Positions 48,530-58,088 of a stretch of DNA of 64,000 nucleotides are shown here, one piece after another. Within the stretch, counting starts at the first letter, position 1. Each line of letters starts with the position of its first letter. Below the pieces are notes generated by a model. It saw nothing but the letters and a program-made list of their open reading frames with translations. It was not told the DNA's origin and ran no database searches. A program made the translations under genes and the position numbers. Origin of the DNA: Helicobacter suis HS1 (GTDB lineage Bacteria; Campylobacterota; Campylobacteria; Campylobacterales; Helicobacteraceae); contig NZ_AP026769.1 in assembly GCF_026000295.1 (NCBI RefSeq), forward strand, positions 806,001 to 870,000, given 5' to 3'.

Positions 48530-49669
48530 TTATCTTTTCTCCTTATAAATCTCTCTAAAATCAGCAATAGCCTCTGTGTACATATCTAAAGCTTGCTTAA
48601 TAGAATCATCTAAACGGTAGTTTTGTGTGGCTTGAGTGTATCTTTTTTCTGCTAATGCGCGCTCCTCTGGGTGTTCTAGCCAGTAATCTATTTTTTGGGC
48701 TAAATCTTTGGCATCGTTAGATTTAAACAGCGATCGCTCATCTAGGGCAAATTGATTTGTCGCGCTGATTTTGCTATCAGAAATCACAGGCACCACCCCG
48801 CAGCTCATCGCTTCTAAACAAGCAATCGCCTCCCCTTCCACATCTGCAGCATGCACATATAAATCGCATTGATACAGCAGCGTTATTAAATCCTGTGGCT
48901 CTAAAAAGCCAAAATCTACCGGATATACTAAGCCTTGTGCGCATTTTTGTAGTTTGGCTAGATTAGGCCCAATGCCTTTTAAATGCAATTGAATCTGTTG
49001 GCTAAAACGACTCAAACGTACCGCTTCTATGAGTACCTGTTGGTTTTTTTCATTAGAGTAGCGCCCTACCATGATGATGTGAAATAGATCATCGGTTTTA
49101 GTATTATGGGAGCGTTTGGTATAGAGTGGATCAAAGCCATTGCTAATTACATATTTTTTACCCCCATAGCCATGCCTCTCTAGTTCATTTTTAATCAAAG
49201 GGGAGGGGCAGTGGATATGATAGAGATATTGGTAGTAATTCTTTTTAAACCACCAAAAGATCAAGCGATTAAGCCAGTTTAAATTTTGGAGTTTAATATT
49301 GTAGGTAATATGCTCGGGTTGCAGATGAAACGCCCCCACATAGGGGATTTTAAGCTCTCTTGCCACCTTGATTGCTGTTTTTTCTAAGTCAAAGGGTAAA
49401 AATACATGCACAATGTCTACCCCCTCAAAAGCTTTTTTTAAAATCCTTTCATCGGGTTTGCCAAAGATCATGTGTTGTTTGCGTGCAATTTCTGTAACCA
49501 GCGGAATATAGCGCTCTTTGAGAGCAAAAAAACCCTCACCTTGTATAAAGGGCGCTACTACCCGTACTTCATGCCCGCGCTCCTTAAGCGCCTTATAAAA
49601 GCGATAGCAGGTCATAGAAGTCCCGTTGCTTTTATCCTCAAAACTATCCACCACTAAGGCAATGATCAC
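48530..49669 (-). CDS. cgt: Cholesterol alpha-glucosyltransferase
   Basis: 379 residues; a GT4/GT-B enzyme almost co-linear with H. pylori HP0421 (389 residues): VVDSFEDKSNGTSMTCYRFY, ALKERYIPLVTEIARKQHM, GAFHLQPEHITYNIKL, GGKKYVISNGFDPLY, VGRYSNEKNQ, and the C-terminal donor site HAADVEGEAIACLEAMSCGV (EX7E). It transfers glucose from UDP-glucose to host cholesterol at the inner membrane, protecting against phagocytosis and T cells. Overlaps the upstream gene by 4 bases. Confidence 0.92.
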   Translation of the reverse strand: MIIALVVDSFEDKSNGTSMTCYRFYKALKERGHEVRVVAPFIQGEGFFALKERYIPLVTEIARKQHMIFGKPDERILKKAFEGVDIVHVFLPFDLEKTAIKVARELKIPYVGAFHLQPEHITYNIKLQNLNWLNRLIFWWFKKNYYQYLYHIHCPSPLIKNELERHGYGGKKYVISNGFDPLYTKRSHNTKTDDLFHIIMVGRYSNEKNQQVLIEAVRLSRFSQQIQLHLKGIGPNLAKLQKCAQGLVYPVDFGFLEPQDLITLLYQCDLYVHAADVEGEAIACLEAMSCGVVPVISDSKISATNQFALDERSLFKSNDAKDLAQKIDYWLEHPEERALAEKRYTQATQNYRLDDSIKQALDMYTEAIADFREIYKEKR

Positions 49670-50094
49670 GACTCTTCCTTAAAATTAAACTTGAAGGGGC
49701 GTTTTTCAAAGACTAAAATCTCAAAATCTCCCTCAAAAACTTTAATTTCCATAAATTCCCCTTCCACGCGAATTGAGCATTTTTTAGAACTTGCGTGTAC
49801 CACTATGGCGTTAAAATAGACTTCTTGTTTAAGCTCAATGGGGGCGAGTAAATTAAAAACACTAGAAGAAATTAAGCTATTTTTCTTATTAAGTGCGCAC
49901 AAAGCCGCAAAGCTAGCCGCACTCACAATAAAGCCCGCATGTACAACATCTTCCTCACAGAGCATAAACTCCTTAGGGGTGAAACAAACTGTGGCCTTAT
50001 TAGGGCTAAAAGAGACTAAATCCGCACAGAGGGTTTGATCTAATTTAGAACAAACAAATAATCCTTCCTCTAACATAGGTGTTTCTGTCATCAC
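49666..50094 (-). CDS. Hotdog-fold thioesterase-like protein (HP0420-like)
   Basis: 142 residues. The hydrophobic helix VHAGFIVSAASFAALCALNK and strands SVFNLLAPIELKQEVYFNAI suggest a hotdog fold like acyl-CoA thioesterases. Position between cmoB and cgt is as in H. pylori HP0420, whose role is not established. No clear catalytic residue. Confidence 0.65.
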   Translation of the reverse strand: MMTETPMLEEGLFVCSKLDQTLCADLVSFSPNKATVCFTPKEFMLCEEDVVHAGFIVSAASFAALCALNKKNSLISSSVFNLLAPIELKQEVYFNAIVVHASSKKCSIRVEGEFMEIKVFEGDFEILVFEKRPFKFNFKEES

Positions 50095-50099
50095 TATCC

Positions 50100-50900
50100 T
50101 TATTTGTGTAAAATAAAATACCCCCTACAAGGAGCAGGGTAGCCCTCTATGCTCTTGCTAGCATCTTTAGGGTCTAAAAAAGATTCTAAACTTAGGCCTT
50201 CAATCCATGGGGTTTTGCGTTGTTCTAATAAAGTGGTGGGTTTAGTTGCTAGAAGTTTAAATTCTTGAAAGCCTGCTTTAAAAGCCCAATTTTGCAAAGC
50301 TTTGATACTAGGGATAAAATAGACATTACTCATTTTGGCATAAGTTTTTGGGCAGAGAGCAATTTCTAGCGGACTTTCAAAAATGAGCGTATCAAGTACA
50401 AGAGTGCCGCCTTTTTTTAAACCCATGTAAAGAGATTTTAAAGCGCTGTAGGGGTCTTTTCTATGATAAAGCACACCCAAACAAAAGATCACATCAAAGC
50501 GTCTAAGGTAAGTGCGCAAATCCTCCACGCCTAAGCTTTCATAGGTGATAGGGAGTTGTAATAGATGATTTAGAAAACTAAACTGTTGCTTGTAAAGTGA
50601 ACTTGGATCAAAACCTGTTAGGCTTTGTGGGTTTTGTTTGTACATACAAAACAAATAATAGCCATTATTACAACCCACATCAGCTACATCTAAACCACAC
50701 AAATTAACATTTTTAATTAAATCCCACTTGATATAGCTTTTCCATTCGCTATCAATGCAAAACTCTTTTTTACCTTGCTTAAAATAAAAAGGCCCTTTGC
50801 GCCAAGGTCTTAATTGCCAAGCCTTTGTTTGGAGTTGATCAAGGCTAAAATGGGGATCTAATTCTATATTAACCCCTTGATCAATGCTATAGCGCATCAA
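50100..50900 (-). CDS. cmoB: tRNA U34 carboxymethyltransferase CmoB
   Basis: 266 residues; the enterobacterial enzyme has about 320, the epsilonproteobacterial type is shorter. WRKGPFYFKQGKKEFCIDSE, SYIKWDLIKN and the SAM site ADVGCNNGYYLFCMY match; LGVLYHRKDPYSALKSLYMG follows as in CmoB. It makes 5-oxyacetyluridine at wobble position 34 from carboxy-SAM. Overlaps the next gene upstream by 14 bases. Confidence 0.88.
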   Translation of the reverse strand: MMRYSIDQGVNIELDPHFSLDQLQTKAWQLRPWRKGPFYFKQGKKEFCIDSEWKSYIKWDLIKNVNLCGLDVADVGCNNGYYLFCMYKQNPQSLTGFDPSSLYKQQFSFLNHLLQLPITYESLGVEDLRTYLRRFDVIFCLGVLYHRKDPYSALKSLYMGLKKGGTLVLDTLIFESPLEIALCPKTYAKMSNVYFIPSIKALQNWAFKAGFQEFKLLATKPTTLLEQRKTPWIEGLSLESFLDPKDASKSIEGYPAPCRGYFILHK

Positions 50901-51405
50901 ATAGACTTTTCTTATAGGGTTTGTAGAGTAAATCTGTTATTTCTACCTCTCCTATAATGAAGGCTAGATGATAGATTTGTGAGGTGAGTAGAGTTTTAAG
51001 CTCATGAAGGGTTTTATAGAGAATATGGGGCATGTCTAGTTCTTCTTGTGTGAAAATAATTTGTTTAAGCCATGGGGCTTTTCTTTGCGCATAGATTGCC
51101 AAATTGATCATCTCTTTATGTTTTTCTAAAAAAAGAATCTGTGAATACTGTGCACAAGGTTCTAAGCGTTTATTAGTATAAAAAGGTTTGGGAAATGCTC
51201 CTAAGCGATTTAGTTCTACTGGTATATTTAATGCCTGACACACCTGTAAAACTTTAGCAAGCTCAGGCAAATAAAGCCCTGCAAGTTTGAGATGATAGCG
51301 CCTATTTTTATATAAAATCGTGCTAGCTAATAACTGTTCTTGTAGAATTTGGTAGGGGAGGGTATCTACAAGTTTTAGGCTATTGGCTAAAAAAGATTCT
51401 TGCAT
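50887..51405 (-). CDS. HP0418-like protein, C-terminal part
   Basis: 172 codons. [40 protein letters not shown] and KKSLFDAL form the second domain of the protein that lies between metG and cmoB in H. pylori. The start at 51405 is an internal Met: the front part (51568-51818) is cut off by the 141-bp displaced segment. Role unknown; the full protein seems related to the first domain of Mur ligases. Confidence 0.6.
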   Translation of the reverse strand: MQESFLANSLKLVDTLPYQILQEQLLASTILYKNRRYHLKLAGLYLPELAKVLQVCQALNIPVELNRLGAFPKPFYTNKRLEPCAQYSQILFLEKHKEMINLAIYAQRKAPWLKQIIFTQEELDMPHILYKTLHELKTLLTSQIYHLAFIIGEVEITDLLYKPYKKSLFDAL

Positions 51406-51426
51406 GATTAGTGCACTTATAGTGGT

Positions 51427-51567
51427 TTCTTGCGCTTATTTTAAAAAAGAAGAAGATAGCCTGCAACAAGCACAAATCCAAAAACTCGATCATACCCTTA
51501 AAAAACTAGACCTTAAACAAGGCGAAAAGCTTTTAGATGTGGGTTGTGGCTGGGGTTATCTTTCTAT
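51427..51567 (+). repeat. 141-bp displaced segment from cfa (54117-54257)
   Basis: Perfect match, offset 2,690 bp, direct. At the source it is the SAM-site region of cfa on the plus strand; here it lies across a minus-strand gene. Confidence 0.95.
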
Positions 51568-51818
51568 CTATTTAGCGCGTCTTGTAAGTTTTGCACATAA
51601 ATCCAAGCAATTTCTAAATCACTGGGGTTTTTCTGATTAGTTAGTACCCCATAAGCCCCTAGTTTAATAGCCAAATCAAGATAGCTAGGCTCTAAAGCAA
51701 TAAAGAGCGCGCCTTTTTTAACCCGCTCAATGGTATGGGTGATATGGCTAAATGTGTGCACCACCGGGTTACTTTGTAATGTTCCTCTTGTGATGGATAA
51801 AACCTCATCTACATTCAC
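51564..51818 (-). CDS. HP0418-like protein, N-terminal part (Mur-ligase-like first domain)
   Basis: 84 codons, of which about 81 are native. [40 protein letters not shown] and [12 protein letters not shown] resemble the UDP-substrate domain of MurF/MurE. Its start overlaps the metG stop by 4 bases. It breaks off at the cfa segment after NLQDAL. Whole gene 51818-50887. Confidence 0.6.
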   Translation of the reverse strand: MNVDEVLSITRGTLQSNPVVHTFSHITHTIERVKKGALFIALEPSYLDLAIKLGAYGVLTNQKNPSDLEIAWIYVQNLQDALNR

Positions 51819-53665
51819 TCAATATGGGCTCCATTGTTTATATGCCCAATGGGTGCGATGAGTTTAAGATGATTCACACCACCAGCTGTTAAAATCATGC
51901 CCTCAGACTCTAAGCCTAACATTTTTTTAGGTTCTAAATTTACCAAAGCACATACTTGTTTGCCTATTAGTTCTTCGGGTTTGTAGTATTTAGCAATACC
52001 TGAGAGAATTTGGCGTGTTTCTAAACCAAAATCAACCTGTAAACACAGCAATTTAGAGCTTTTAGGTACTTTCTCAGCTTTAATAACCGTGCCCACTCTA
52101 ATCTCTAATTTAGAAAAATCCTCTATTTTAAGGCGCTTTTGTTCTTGTTTAATAGAAGTTTCTAACTCTATTTTAGGAAAGAGCGCTTCTATTTTGTGTA
52201 GTGTTAATGGTGGCAATAAATAATGGCTTTGTTTAAAGGTTAAAAAATTCTGTGAATTTAAGTTAACTCCAAAGATAGCCGCTAATTTTGTCGCGCTTTC
52301 TGGCATTACTGGATAGAGATAAAATGTGCTTTTAGCCAAAATAGTAGCTATCAAAGAGAGCAAAGCCATAGTTTTTTTAGGTTGTGTTTTAACCATATTC
52401 CATGGCTGCTCTTGTGCAATGGTGGCATTGCACACTTCAAAGATTTTCCATAAATCTTCTAAATAACGGTGGGGTTGCATCTCTTGCATGCTCTGATCTA
52501 AAGAATTAAGCAAATCTTGGAGTTGTTGGTACAAAAAAGCATAATGGGTTAAAACACCTTCACTCTCTAGCTTGCCACCAAAATACTGGCTAGCCATGCC
52601 TAGCACTCTTTGTACTAAATTGCCCAAAGTATTACTCAAATCTGCATTAGATCGCCGTATTAAAGCCTGCAAACTAAAATCCCCATCTTGGCCTAAGGGT
52701 ACTTCGCGCAATAAAAAATAGCGCAGCGTTTCTGTTCCATAAGTTTTTGCTAGATCTTGTGCATCTAGCACATTGCCAAGACTCTTACTCATCTTTACCC
52801 CATCAATTGTCCACCAGCCATGTACGCAAAGCCTTTCAAATAAGGGGAGTTCTAAACTCATTAAAAACGCCACCCAATAAATTGCATGGAAGCGCAAAAT
52901 ATCCTTACCCACAACATGGATTGTGTGTTTAAAACACTCTAAATTAGCCCCCTTGCCATAGCCTAAAGCGCTCACATAATTAAGCAACGCATCTAGCCAT
53001 ACATAAACAACATGCTTACTTTCTTTTAAACTACTAGGCAGAGCAATCCCCCACTCAAAACTCGTACGGGTAATAGAGAGATCATAAAGCCCCTGTTCAA
53101 TAAAGCGCAACACTTCATTGCGTCTAAAGAGAGGATAAATGGCCTTAGGGTGGGTGTGATAAAAATCTAATAAGCGATCTTGATAATTACTGAGTTTAAA
53201 GAAATAGCTCTCCTCCTCAACTAAAGTACTCTCGCGGTTGCAATCAGGGCAATGCGTGGTGGTTACAAAACTCTCACAACTCACACAATAAGACCCCTGA
53301 TACATTCCTTTATAAATATCTCCTTTTTGATACATTTTCTCAAAGGCTTTTTGTACGGCCTCTTTATGTTGGCTATCTGTAGTACGCACAAAATGGTTAT
53401 AATCAATCTTAAAATAATCCCACTGATTCTTAAAAAGACGGCTAACATTAGAGGCGTATTCAAGTGGGCTTAAATTATGTTTTAAAGCACTTTGTGCGAT
53501 CTTTTGGCCATGCTCATCTGTGCCGGTGAGTAGAAAAACTTCCTCTCCTTGCAAGCTATAGTATTTTTTAAGCATGTCGGCAATAAAAGTTGTGTAAGCA
53601 TGCCCTAAATGGGGCTTATCATTGACATAATAAATAGGAGTAGAGATCAATTTAAAATTTTGCAT
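51815..53665 (-). CDS. metG: Methionyl-tRNA synthetase
   Basis: 616 residues from the ATG at 53665 (an upstream in-frame ATG at 53713 lacks family similarity). HIGH motif in KPHLGHAYTTF, zinc Cys in CVSCESFVTTTHCPDC, KMSKS in DGVKMSKSLGNVL. The C-terminal 100 residues (DFSKLEIRVGTVIKAEKVPK) are the tRNA-binding EMAP/Trbp111-like domain. Divergent from cfa with 62 bases between them, which must hold both promoters. Confidence 0.95.
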   Translation of the reverse strand: MQNFKLISTPIYYVNDKPHLGHAYTTFIADMLKKYYSLQGEEVFLLTGTDEHGQKIAQSALKHNLSPLEYASNVSRLFKNQWDYFKIDYNHFVRTTDSQHKEAVQKAFEKMYQKGDIYKGMYQGSYCVSCESFVTTTHCPDCNRESTLVEEESYFFKLSNYQDRLLDFYHTHPKAIYPLFRRNEVLRFIEQGLYDLSITRTSFEWGIALPSSLKESKHVVYVWLDALLNYVSALGYGKGANLECFKHTIHVVGKDILRFHAIYWVAFLMSLELPLFERLCVHGWWTIDGVKMSKSLGNVLDAQDLAKTYGTETLRYFLLREVPLGQDGDFSLQALIRRSNADLSNTLGNLVQRVLGMASQYFGGKLESEGVLTHYAFLYQQLQDLLNSLDQSMQEMQPHRYLEDLWKIFEVCNATIAQEQPWNMVKTQPKKTMALLSLIATILAKSTFYLYPVMPESATKLAAIFGVNLNSQNFLTFKQSHYLLPPLTLHKIEALFPKIELETSIKQEQKRLKIEDFSKLEIRVGTVIKAEKVPKSSKLLCLQVDFGLETRQILSGIAKYYKPEELIGKQVCALVNLEPKKMLGLESEGMILTAGGVNHLKLIAPIGHINNGAHIE

Positions 53666-53727
53666 AGACAACACCTTTTTAAGCCTAAAGCGCCTATAAT
53701 AGCACAAAACCATAAACTAGGGCATGC

Positions 53728-54894
53728 ATGCTATCTAAGATGTTTCTAAAGTCCATGTTTAAAAAATGGAAAAATGGGGATTATCGGGTAGTTTTTTGGG
53801 ATAAAGAGGTGTATCAAAACGGTACAAAGACACCACAAGTTACTATCAATATCAAACGGCCATTTAAGATGAGTGATATTAAAAAAGACATGTCTTTAAC
53901 CGTCGCAGAGGCTTATATGGACGGTCTAGTTGAAATTGAGGGGTCAATGGATGAGCTGATGCGGGTTTTGTATCTACAGACCAATTATACACACCTACAC
54001 AAACACGATAATGCCATGCCCGTACAACAAGCAAGTAAAGAGAGCTCTAATATTAAAAGCCATTATGATCTAGGCAATGATTTTTATGCTTTATGGTTAG
54101 ATGAAACCTTGAGTTATTCTTGCGCTTATTTTAAAAAAGAAGAAGATAGCCTGCAACAAGCACAAATCCAAAAACTCGATCATACCCTTAAAAAACTAGA
54201 CCTTAAACAAGGCGAAAAGCTTTTAGATGTGGGTTGTGGCTGGGGTTATCTTTCTATTAGAGCCGCTCAAGAATACAATGTGGAGGTCATGGGCATTACA
54301 ATCTCTAATGAGCAATTTAAGGCCGCTAGTAAACGGGTTAAGGATATGGGATTAGAGGATCGGGTTACCATTAAACTTTTAAACTACCAAGATTTAGATG
54401 GCATGCGTTACCGGTTTGATAAAGTTGTGAGTGTGGGCATGTTTGAGCATGTGGGTAAGGATAATTTGCCTTTTTATTTTAAGAAAATCAAGGAAGTTTT
54501 AAAAGTAGGGGGCATGTTTTTATTGCACTCTATTTTATGTTGTTTTGAGGGCACAACAAATAGCTGGATTGATAAGTACATTTTCCCGGGCGGGTATTTG
54601 CCCTCTTTACGGGAGGTGATCTCTGTTGTGAGTGAAAGCGATTTTCACTTAGTTTTAGCCGAAAGTTTGCGCCTGCACTATGCTAAGACCCTAGATATTT
54701 GGTATCAAAACTTTTTAAACCAACAAGAGAAGATCACTAAAATGTATGATGCCCGTTTTGTGCGCATGTGGTCGCTTTATTTAAGAAGTTGTGCCTCTGC
54801 TTTTAGAGTGGGTAGTGTGGATCTGTACCAACTTTTATTAACTAATAGCGTGGATAACACCATTCCATTAACCCATGCCTATATCTATAGTTAA
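53728..54894 (+). CDS. cfa: Cyclopropane-fatty-acyl-phospholipid synthase
   Basis: 388 residues. SSNIKSHYDLGNDFYALWLD, LSYSCAYF and the SAM site [16 protein letters not shown] are diagnostic, as is FDKVVSVGMFEHVG. The enzyme adds a methylene from SAM to unsaturated membrane lipids; in H. pylori it supports acid resistance. A 141-bp piece recurs at 51427. Confidence 0.95.
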   Translation: MLSKMFLKSMFKKWKNGDYRVVFWDKEVYQNGTKTPQVTINIKRPFKMSDIKKDMSLTVAEAYMDGLVEIEGSMDELMRVLYLQTNYTHLHKHDNAMPVQQASKESSNIKSHYDLGNDFYALWLDETLSYSCAYFKKEEDSLQQAQIQKLDHTLKKLDLKQGEKLLDVGCGWGYLSIRAAQEYNVEVMGITISNEQFKAASKRVKDMGLEDRVTIKLLNYQDLDGMRYRFDKVVSVGMFEHVGKDNLPFYFKKIKEVLKVGGMFLLHSILCCFEGTTNSWIDKYIFPGGYLPSLREVISVVSESDFHLVLAESLRLHYAKTLDIWYQNFLNQQEKITKMYDARFVRMWSLYLRSCASAFRVGSVDLYQLLLTNSVDNTIPLTHAYIYS

Positions 54895-54924
54895 ACACAG
54901 CGCAACTAAAATTAAAAGACAGGA

Positions 54925-55195
54925 GTGAAGCGCCCAATGCTAAAGACATTTGGACTTGCTTAGCTGATGTTGCCGGAGAGTTTGGTTTTCACTCTGTATC
55001 CCTATGATAGGGATTTTGCAGAGTTTGAACATCCAAAAAGCTTCGCTTGCAGGTTAAATCGCATCAATCTGGGGCGTAACTTTTTAGCACTCCCTGCCAT
55101 GAGAGGGGATGTATGTGGGTGTTGCACTACAAAATAGTAGAAAAGCTAGCTGTCATCTCACCGCTAAAAATGAGTGGGATTTCTGCAGAAAATGA
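54925..55195 (-). mobile_element. Non-autonomous IS605-type element, copy 2 (271 bp)
   Basis: Same ends as copy 1: right end GTGAAG at 54925, left end at 55195 beside TTTAA (complement of 55196-55200). About 75 percent like the other copies by eye. Both hairpins are weakened by substitutions, and the tnpB-like frame is broken, so it looks older. Lies between cfa and ackA. Confidence 0.65.
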
Positions 55196-55262
55196 TTAAA
55201 GCTTAAAAGTTTTGTAGCCCAAGCAACAACCTAAATGTAGCGCTTTTGCCACTTTTTAAATA

Positions 55263-55290
55263 GTGAAGTACCCAAATACTAAAGACTTTA
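55263..55290 (-). mobile_element. Solo right end of the same element family, degenerate
   Basis: GTGAAGTACCCAAATACTAAAG matches the right-end sequence of the three copies with few changes, but no left end or interior follows. It lies 67 bases from copy 2. Confidence 0.4.
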
Positions 55291-55344
55291 ATCTTTTAAA
55301 GCCGGTTCAACTTCACTTAAAAAACCTATAGTTTCTGCTTAAAA

Positions 55345-56550
55345 CTATAGACAATGGTACTTATACTTAGAAACCACTTGCACTGTATCCTGAGCAATGG
55401 CTAATTCCTCATTGGTGGGTACGCGTAAAATTGGCAGTTTATGCGCCTCACTTAAAAGCGCAATGCCCGGTCTAGGATTAGCATTGATTTTCTGATCTAA
55501 ATAAAACCCAAAGTTTTCTAATCCTGTGCACACTAAAGCCCGTAATCTCGCGCAGTTTTCCCCCACACCTCCGGTAAAAATCAACGCATCAAGCCGCCCT
55601 AAAGCAAAGGCATAAGCCCCGATATATTTTTTAATGCGGTAGGCATAAATTTCAAAGGCTAGTTTAGCCCGCTCATCTCCGGCCTCAATGCGCGCATCAA
55701 TAGCTCGCATGTCATTATCCCCACAAAGCCCTCTAAGCCCACTTTGTTTATTTAACATGCTAATTACCTCCTTAAGGCTCTTTTGGCTCACCTGTGCGAT
55801 ATATTCTACTAAAGCCGGATCTAAATCCCCTGAGCGCGTGCCCATTACCAAGCCCTCTAGCGGGGTTAATCCCATAGAAGTATCCACACTTTTTCCCTCT
55901 TTAATCGCGCACACACTCGCCCCATTGCCTAAGTGTAAAGAAATCGCGTTAAATTCTAAATAAGGAATGTGTAAAAACCTAGCCGCCTCTTTAGCCACAA
56001 AATGATGGGAAGTTCCATGGAAACCATAGCGCCGTATGCGATGCTCCTCATAAAGAGAGTAGGGCAAAGCGTATAAGTGGGCATGCTTAGGCATGCTTTG
56101 GTGAAAAGCCGTATCAAACACCGCCACTTGAGGCAAATTAGGTACTTGTTCTTGCAAGGCTTTAATCCCAGCTATATGGGCTGGATTGTGCAAAGGTGCT
56201 AGGGGGCAAAGCTTTTCTAAATGCCCCATAACTTCAGAGGTGATTAGCGTAGGTTCTATAAATAAATCCCCCCCTTGCACAATTCTATGCCCCACCCCAT
56301 CTACATAGGCTAAACTACGCAAAACCCCCATGCTTTGCAATCTATCCTGCATTTGCAATAAGCCCTCAGCGTGGTTGCTGATGTGTAAGCCCTCTGTTTT
56401 GTGTATATGTCCGCTAGTACTAATGCTAATATGGCTTTGCTTTTCTCCAATTTGTTCAACAATGCCCTTAGCAAGCACCATGTGTTTTTCCATATTAAGA
56501 AGTTGGAACTTGATAGAGGAACTCCCAACATTAAGTACAAGAATACGCAT
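55345..56550 (-). CDS. ackA: Acetate kinase AckA
   Basis: 401 residues from the ATG at 56550. MRILVLNVGSSSIKFQLLN, the HRIVQGG and RYGFHGTSH motifs and FTGGVGENCARLR are diagnostic. It makes ATP and acetate from acetyl phosphate. The ATG overlaps the pta stop (TAATG), so pta-ackA is one coupled operon. A 21-codon upstream extension lies inside pta and is not used. Both genes are intact here. Confidence 0.95.
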   Translation of the reverse strand: MRILVLNVGSSSIKFQLLNMEKHMVLAKGIVEQIGEKQSHISISTSGHIHKTEGLHISNHAEGLLQMQDRLQSMGVLRSLAYVDGVGHRIVQGGDLFIEPTLITSEVMGHLEKLCPLAPLHNPAHIAGIKALQEQVPNLPQVAVFDTAFHQSMPKHAHLYALPYSLYEEHRIRRYGFHGTSHHFVAKEAARFLHIPYLEFNAISLHLGNGASVCAIKEGKSVDTSMGLTPLEGLVMGTRSGDLDPALVEYIAQVSQKSLKEVISMLNKQSGLRGLCGDNDMRAIDARIEAGDERAKLAFEIYAYRIKKYIGAYAFALGRLDALIFTGGVGENCARLRALVCTGLENFGFYLDQKINANPRPGIALLSEAHKLPILRVPTNEELAIAQDTVQVVSKYKYHCL

Positions 56551-58046
56551 TAATTCCCCTGTGCCTGAATGGCTGTCATGATAATTGTATTGATCACATC
56601 TTCTACTAAACAACCGCGACTCAAATCATTAACCGGTTTTTTAAGACCCTGTAAAACCGGTCCAATGGCTAAAGTTTGGGCACATCTCTGTACGGCTTTA
56701 TAGGCGATATTACCCGCATCTAGATCGGGGAAAATAAGCGTATTGGCCTGTCCGGCGACTAAACTTCCGGGCATTTTTCTAGCACCCACAGCAGGAACGA
56801 CACTAGCATCAAATTGTAGGGGACCATCAATGAGTAAGGTAGTGTCTGTTTTTTTAGCTATTTGCAGGGCTTGGGCTACTTTATCCACATCTGCGCCTTT
56901 GCCTGAAGCGCCACTAGAATAAGAAAGCAAAGCCACTTTAGGCTCAAAGCCAAAATTTTTAGCCGTTTTGGCCGAAGTGATAGCAATTTGGGCTAACTCC
57001 TCACTGTTAGGGTTAGGGTTGATCGCACAATCTCCAAAAATATAAACTTTTGTATGTAAACACATGAAAAACACACTAGAGACAAGGCTATTACCCGGGG
57101 CTAATTTGATGATTTGTAAGGCTGGGCGCACGGTATCAGCTGTGGTGTGGGTGGCTCCAGAAACCATGCCATCGGCATGGCCCATGTGTACAAGAAGTGT
57201 TCCAAAATAAGTAGGGGTTTTGACTAAATCTTTTGCCTGCTCTAGGCTAAGACCCTTGGCACGGCGCAGGGCAAAGAGGGTTTGGGCAAATTCCTCTAAA
57301 TACTCTGAATTGTTCGGATCAATAACAGGGGTTTCTTTAAGATCAAGGTTTAATTTTTGAGCCTCCGTATTAACCCGCTCTTTTTCCCCCAATAAAATTA
57401 GCTTGGCCGCTTGCATTTGTAAAATGGCATGGGCGGCTTTAAGAATGCGTACATCACCACTCTCAGGGAGTACAATTGTTTTTACATTTTCTTTAGCGCG
57501 CTTTAGAATTTGGTGTTGGAAGGCCAAGGGGCTTAAACAAGTTGTATGGATGGTTTCTAGAGTTCTAAGAATTAATGCTTCTTGAGGGTTGTTAAGATCA
57601 ATCACATAGGGTTCTGTGATAGGCGTATCTAAAGGTTTTTGTATTAGGCTTAAAGGGTTGCATAACCCGGCGCGTTTCCAACTAGTATTGGCTAGCTTAA
57701 TTTCAGAAGCACTAACATCGCTAAAAACATGTATAACAGCTAAGTTTAAATGTCTAGCTAAGTTAATATAAATCTGGCTATCCAGATGTATTAGAAAATT
57801 AAAACAACTCCCTAGTACTAAAACATAGTCATGTTGCTCAACTAAGGGAATATACGCCTCTAATATCTGAGTAAAAACCCCTTCCTCCTCATTAACAAGT
57901 CTTTCTAAAACCACCTGTTCACTCCCATTAATAGGGGGGGTAAATAGCGCCACGCTTTTATGGTGTTGTTTTAAGAAAGCCTCTAAAAAACTAACCGCCT
58001 TTTCCTCTAAATCCAAAGGTGCATATACTAAAATTCCTTGACCCAT
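56550..58046 (-). CDS. pta: Phosphate acetyltransferase Pta
   Basis: 498 residues from ATG at 58046, preceded by AAAGGAAGATGC. The C-terminal catalytic domain has VKTIVLPESGDVRILKAAH, HADGMVSGATHTTADTVRPA and FPDLDAGNIAYKAVQRC; the first 170 residues are a DRTGG/BioD-like domain in part. It converts acetyl-CoA to acetyl phosphate. The frame is open for 85 codons further upstream, but these lie in the IS605-type element (copy 3) and are not Pta. A -10-like TTATATATAG lies near 58070. Confidence 0.92.
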   Translation of the reverse strand: MGQGILVYAPLDLEEKAVSFLEAFLKQHHKSVALFTPPINGSEQVVLERLVNEEEGVFTQILEAYIPLVEQHDYVLVLGSCFNFLIHLDSQIYINLARHLNLAVIHVFSDVSASEIKLANTSWKRAGLCNPLSLIQKPLDTPITEPYVIDLNNPQEALILRTLETIHTTCLSPLAFQHQILKRAKENVKTIVLPESGDVRILKAAHAILQMQAAKLILLGEKERVNTEAQKLNLDLKETPVIDPNNSEYLEEFAQTLFALRRAKGLSLEQAKDLVKTPTYFGTLLVHMGHADGMVSGATHTTADTVRPALQIIKLAPGNSLVSSVFFMCLHTKVYIFGDCAINPNPNSEELAQIAITSAKTAKNFGFEPKVALLSYSSGASGKGADVDKVAQALQIAKKTDTTLLIDGPLQFDASVVPAVGARKMPGSLVAGQANTLIFPDLDAGNIAYKAVQRCAQTLAIGPVLQGLKKPVNDLSRGCLVEDVINTIIMTAIQAQGN

Positions 58047-58088
58047 GCATCTTCCTTTTACAATAAGTACTATATATAACCCGCAGAA

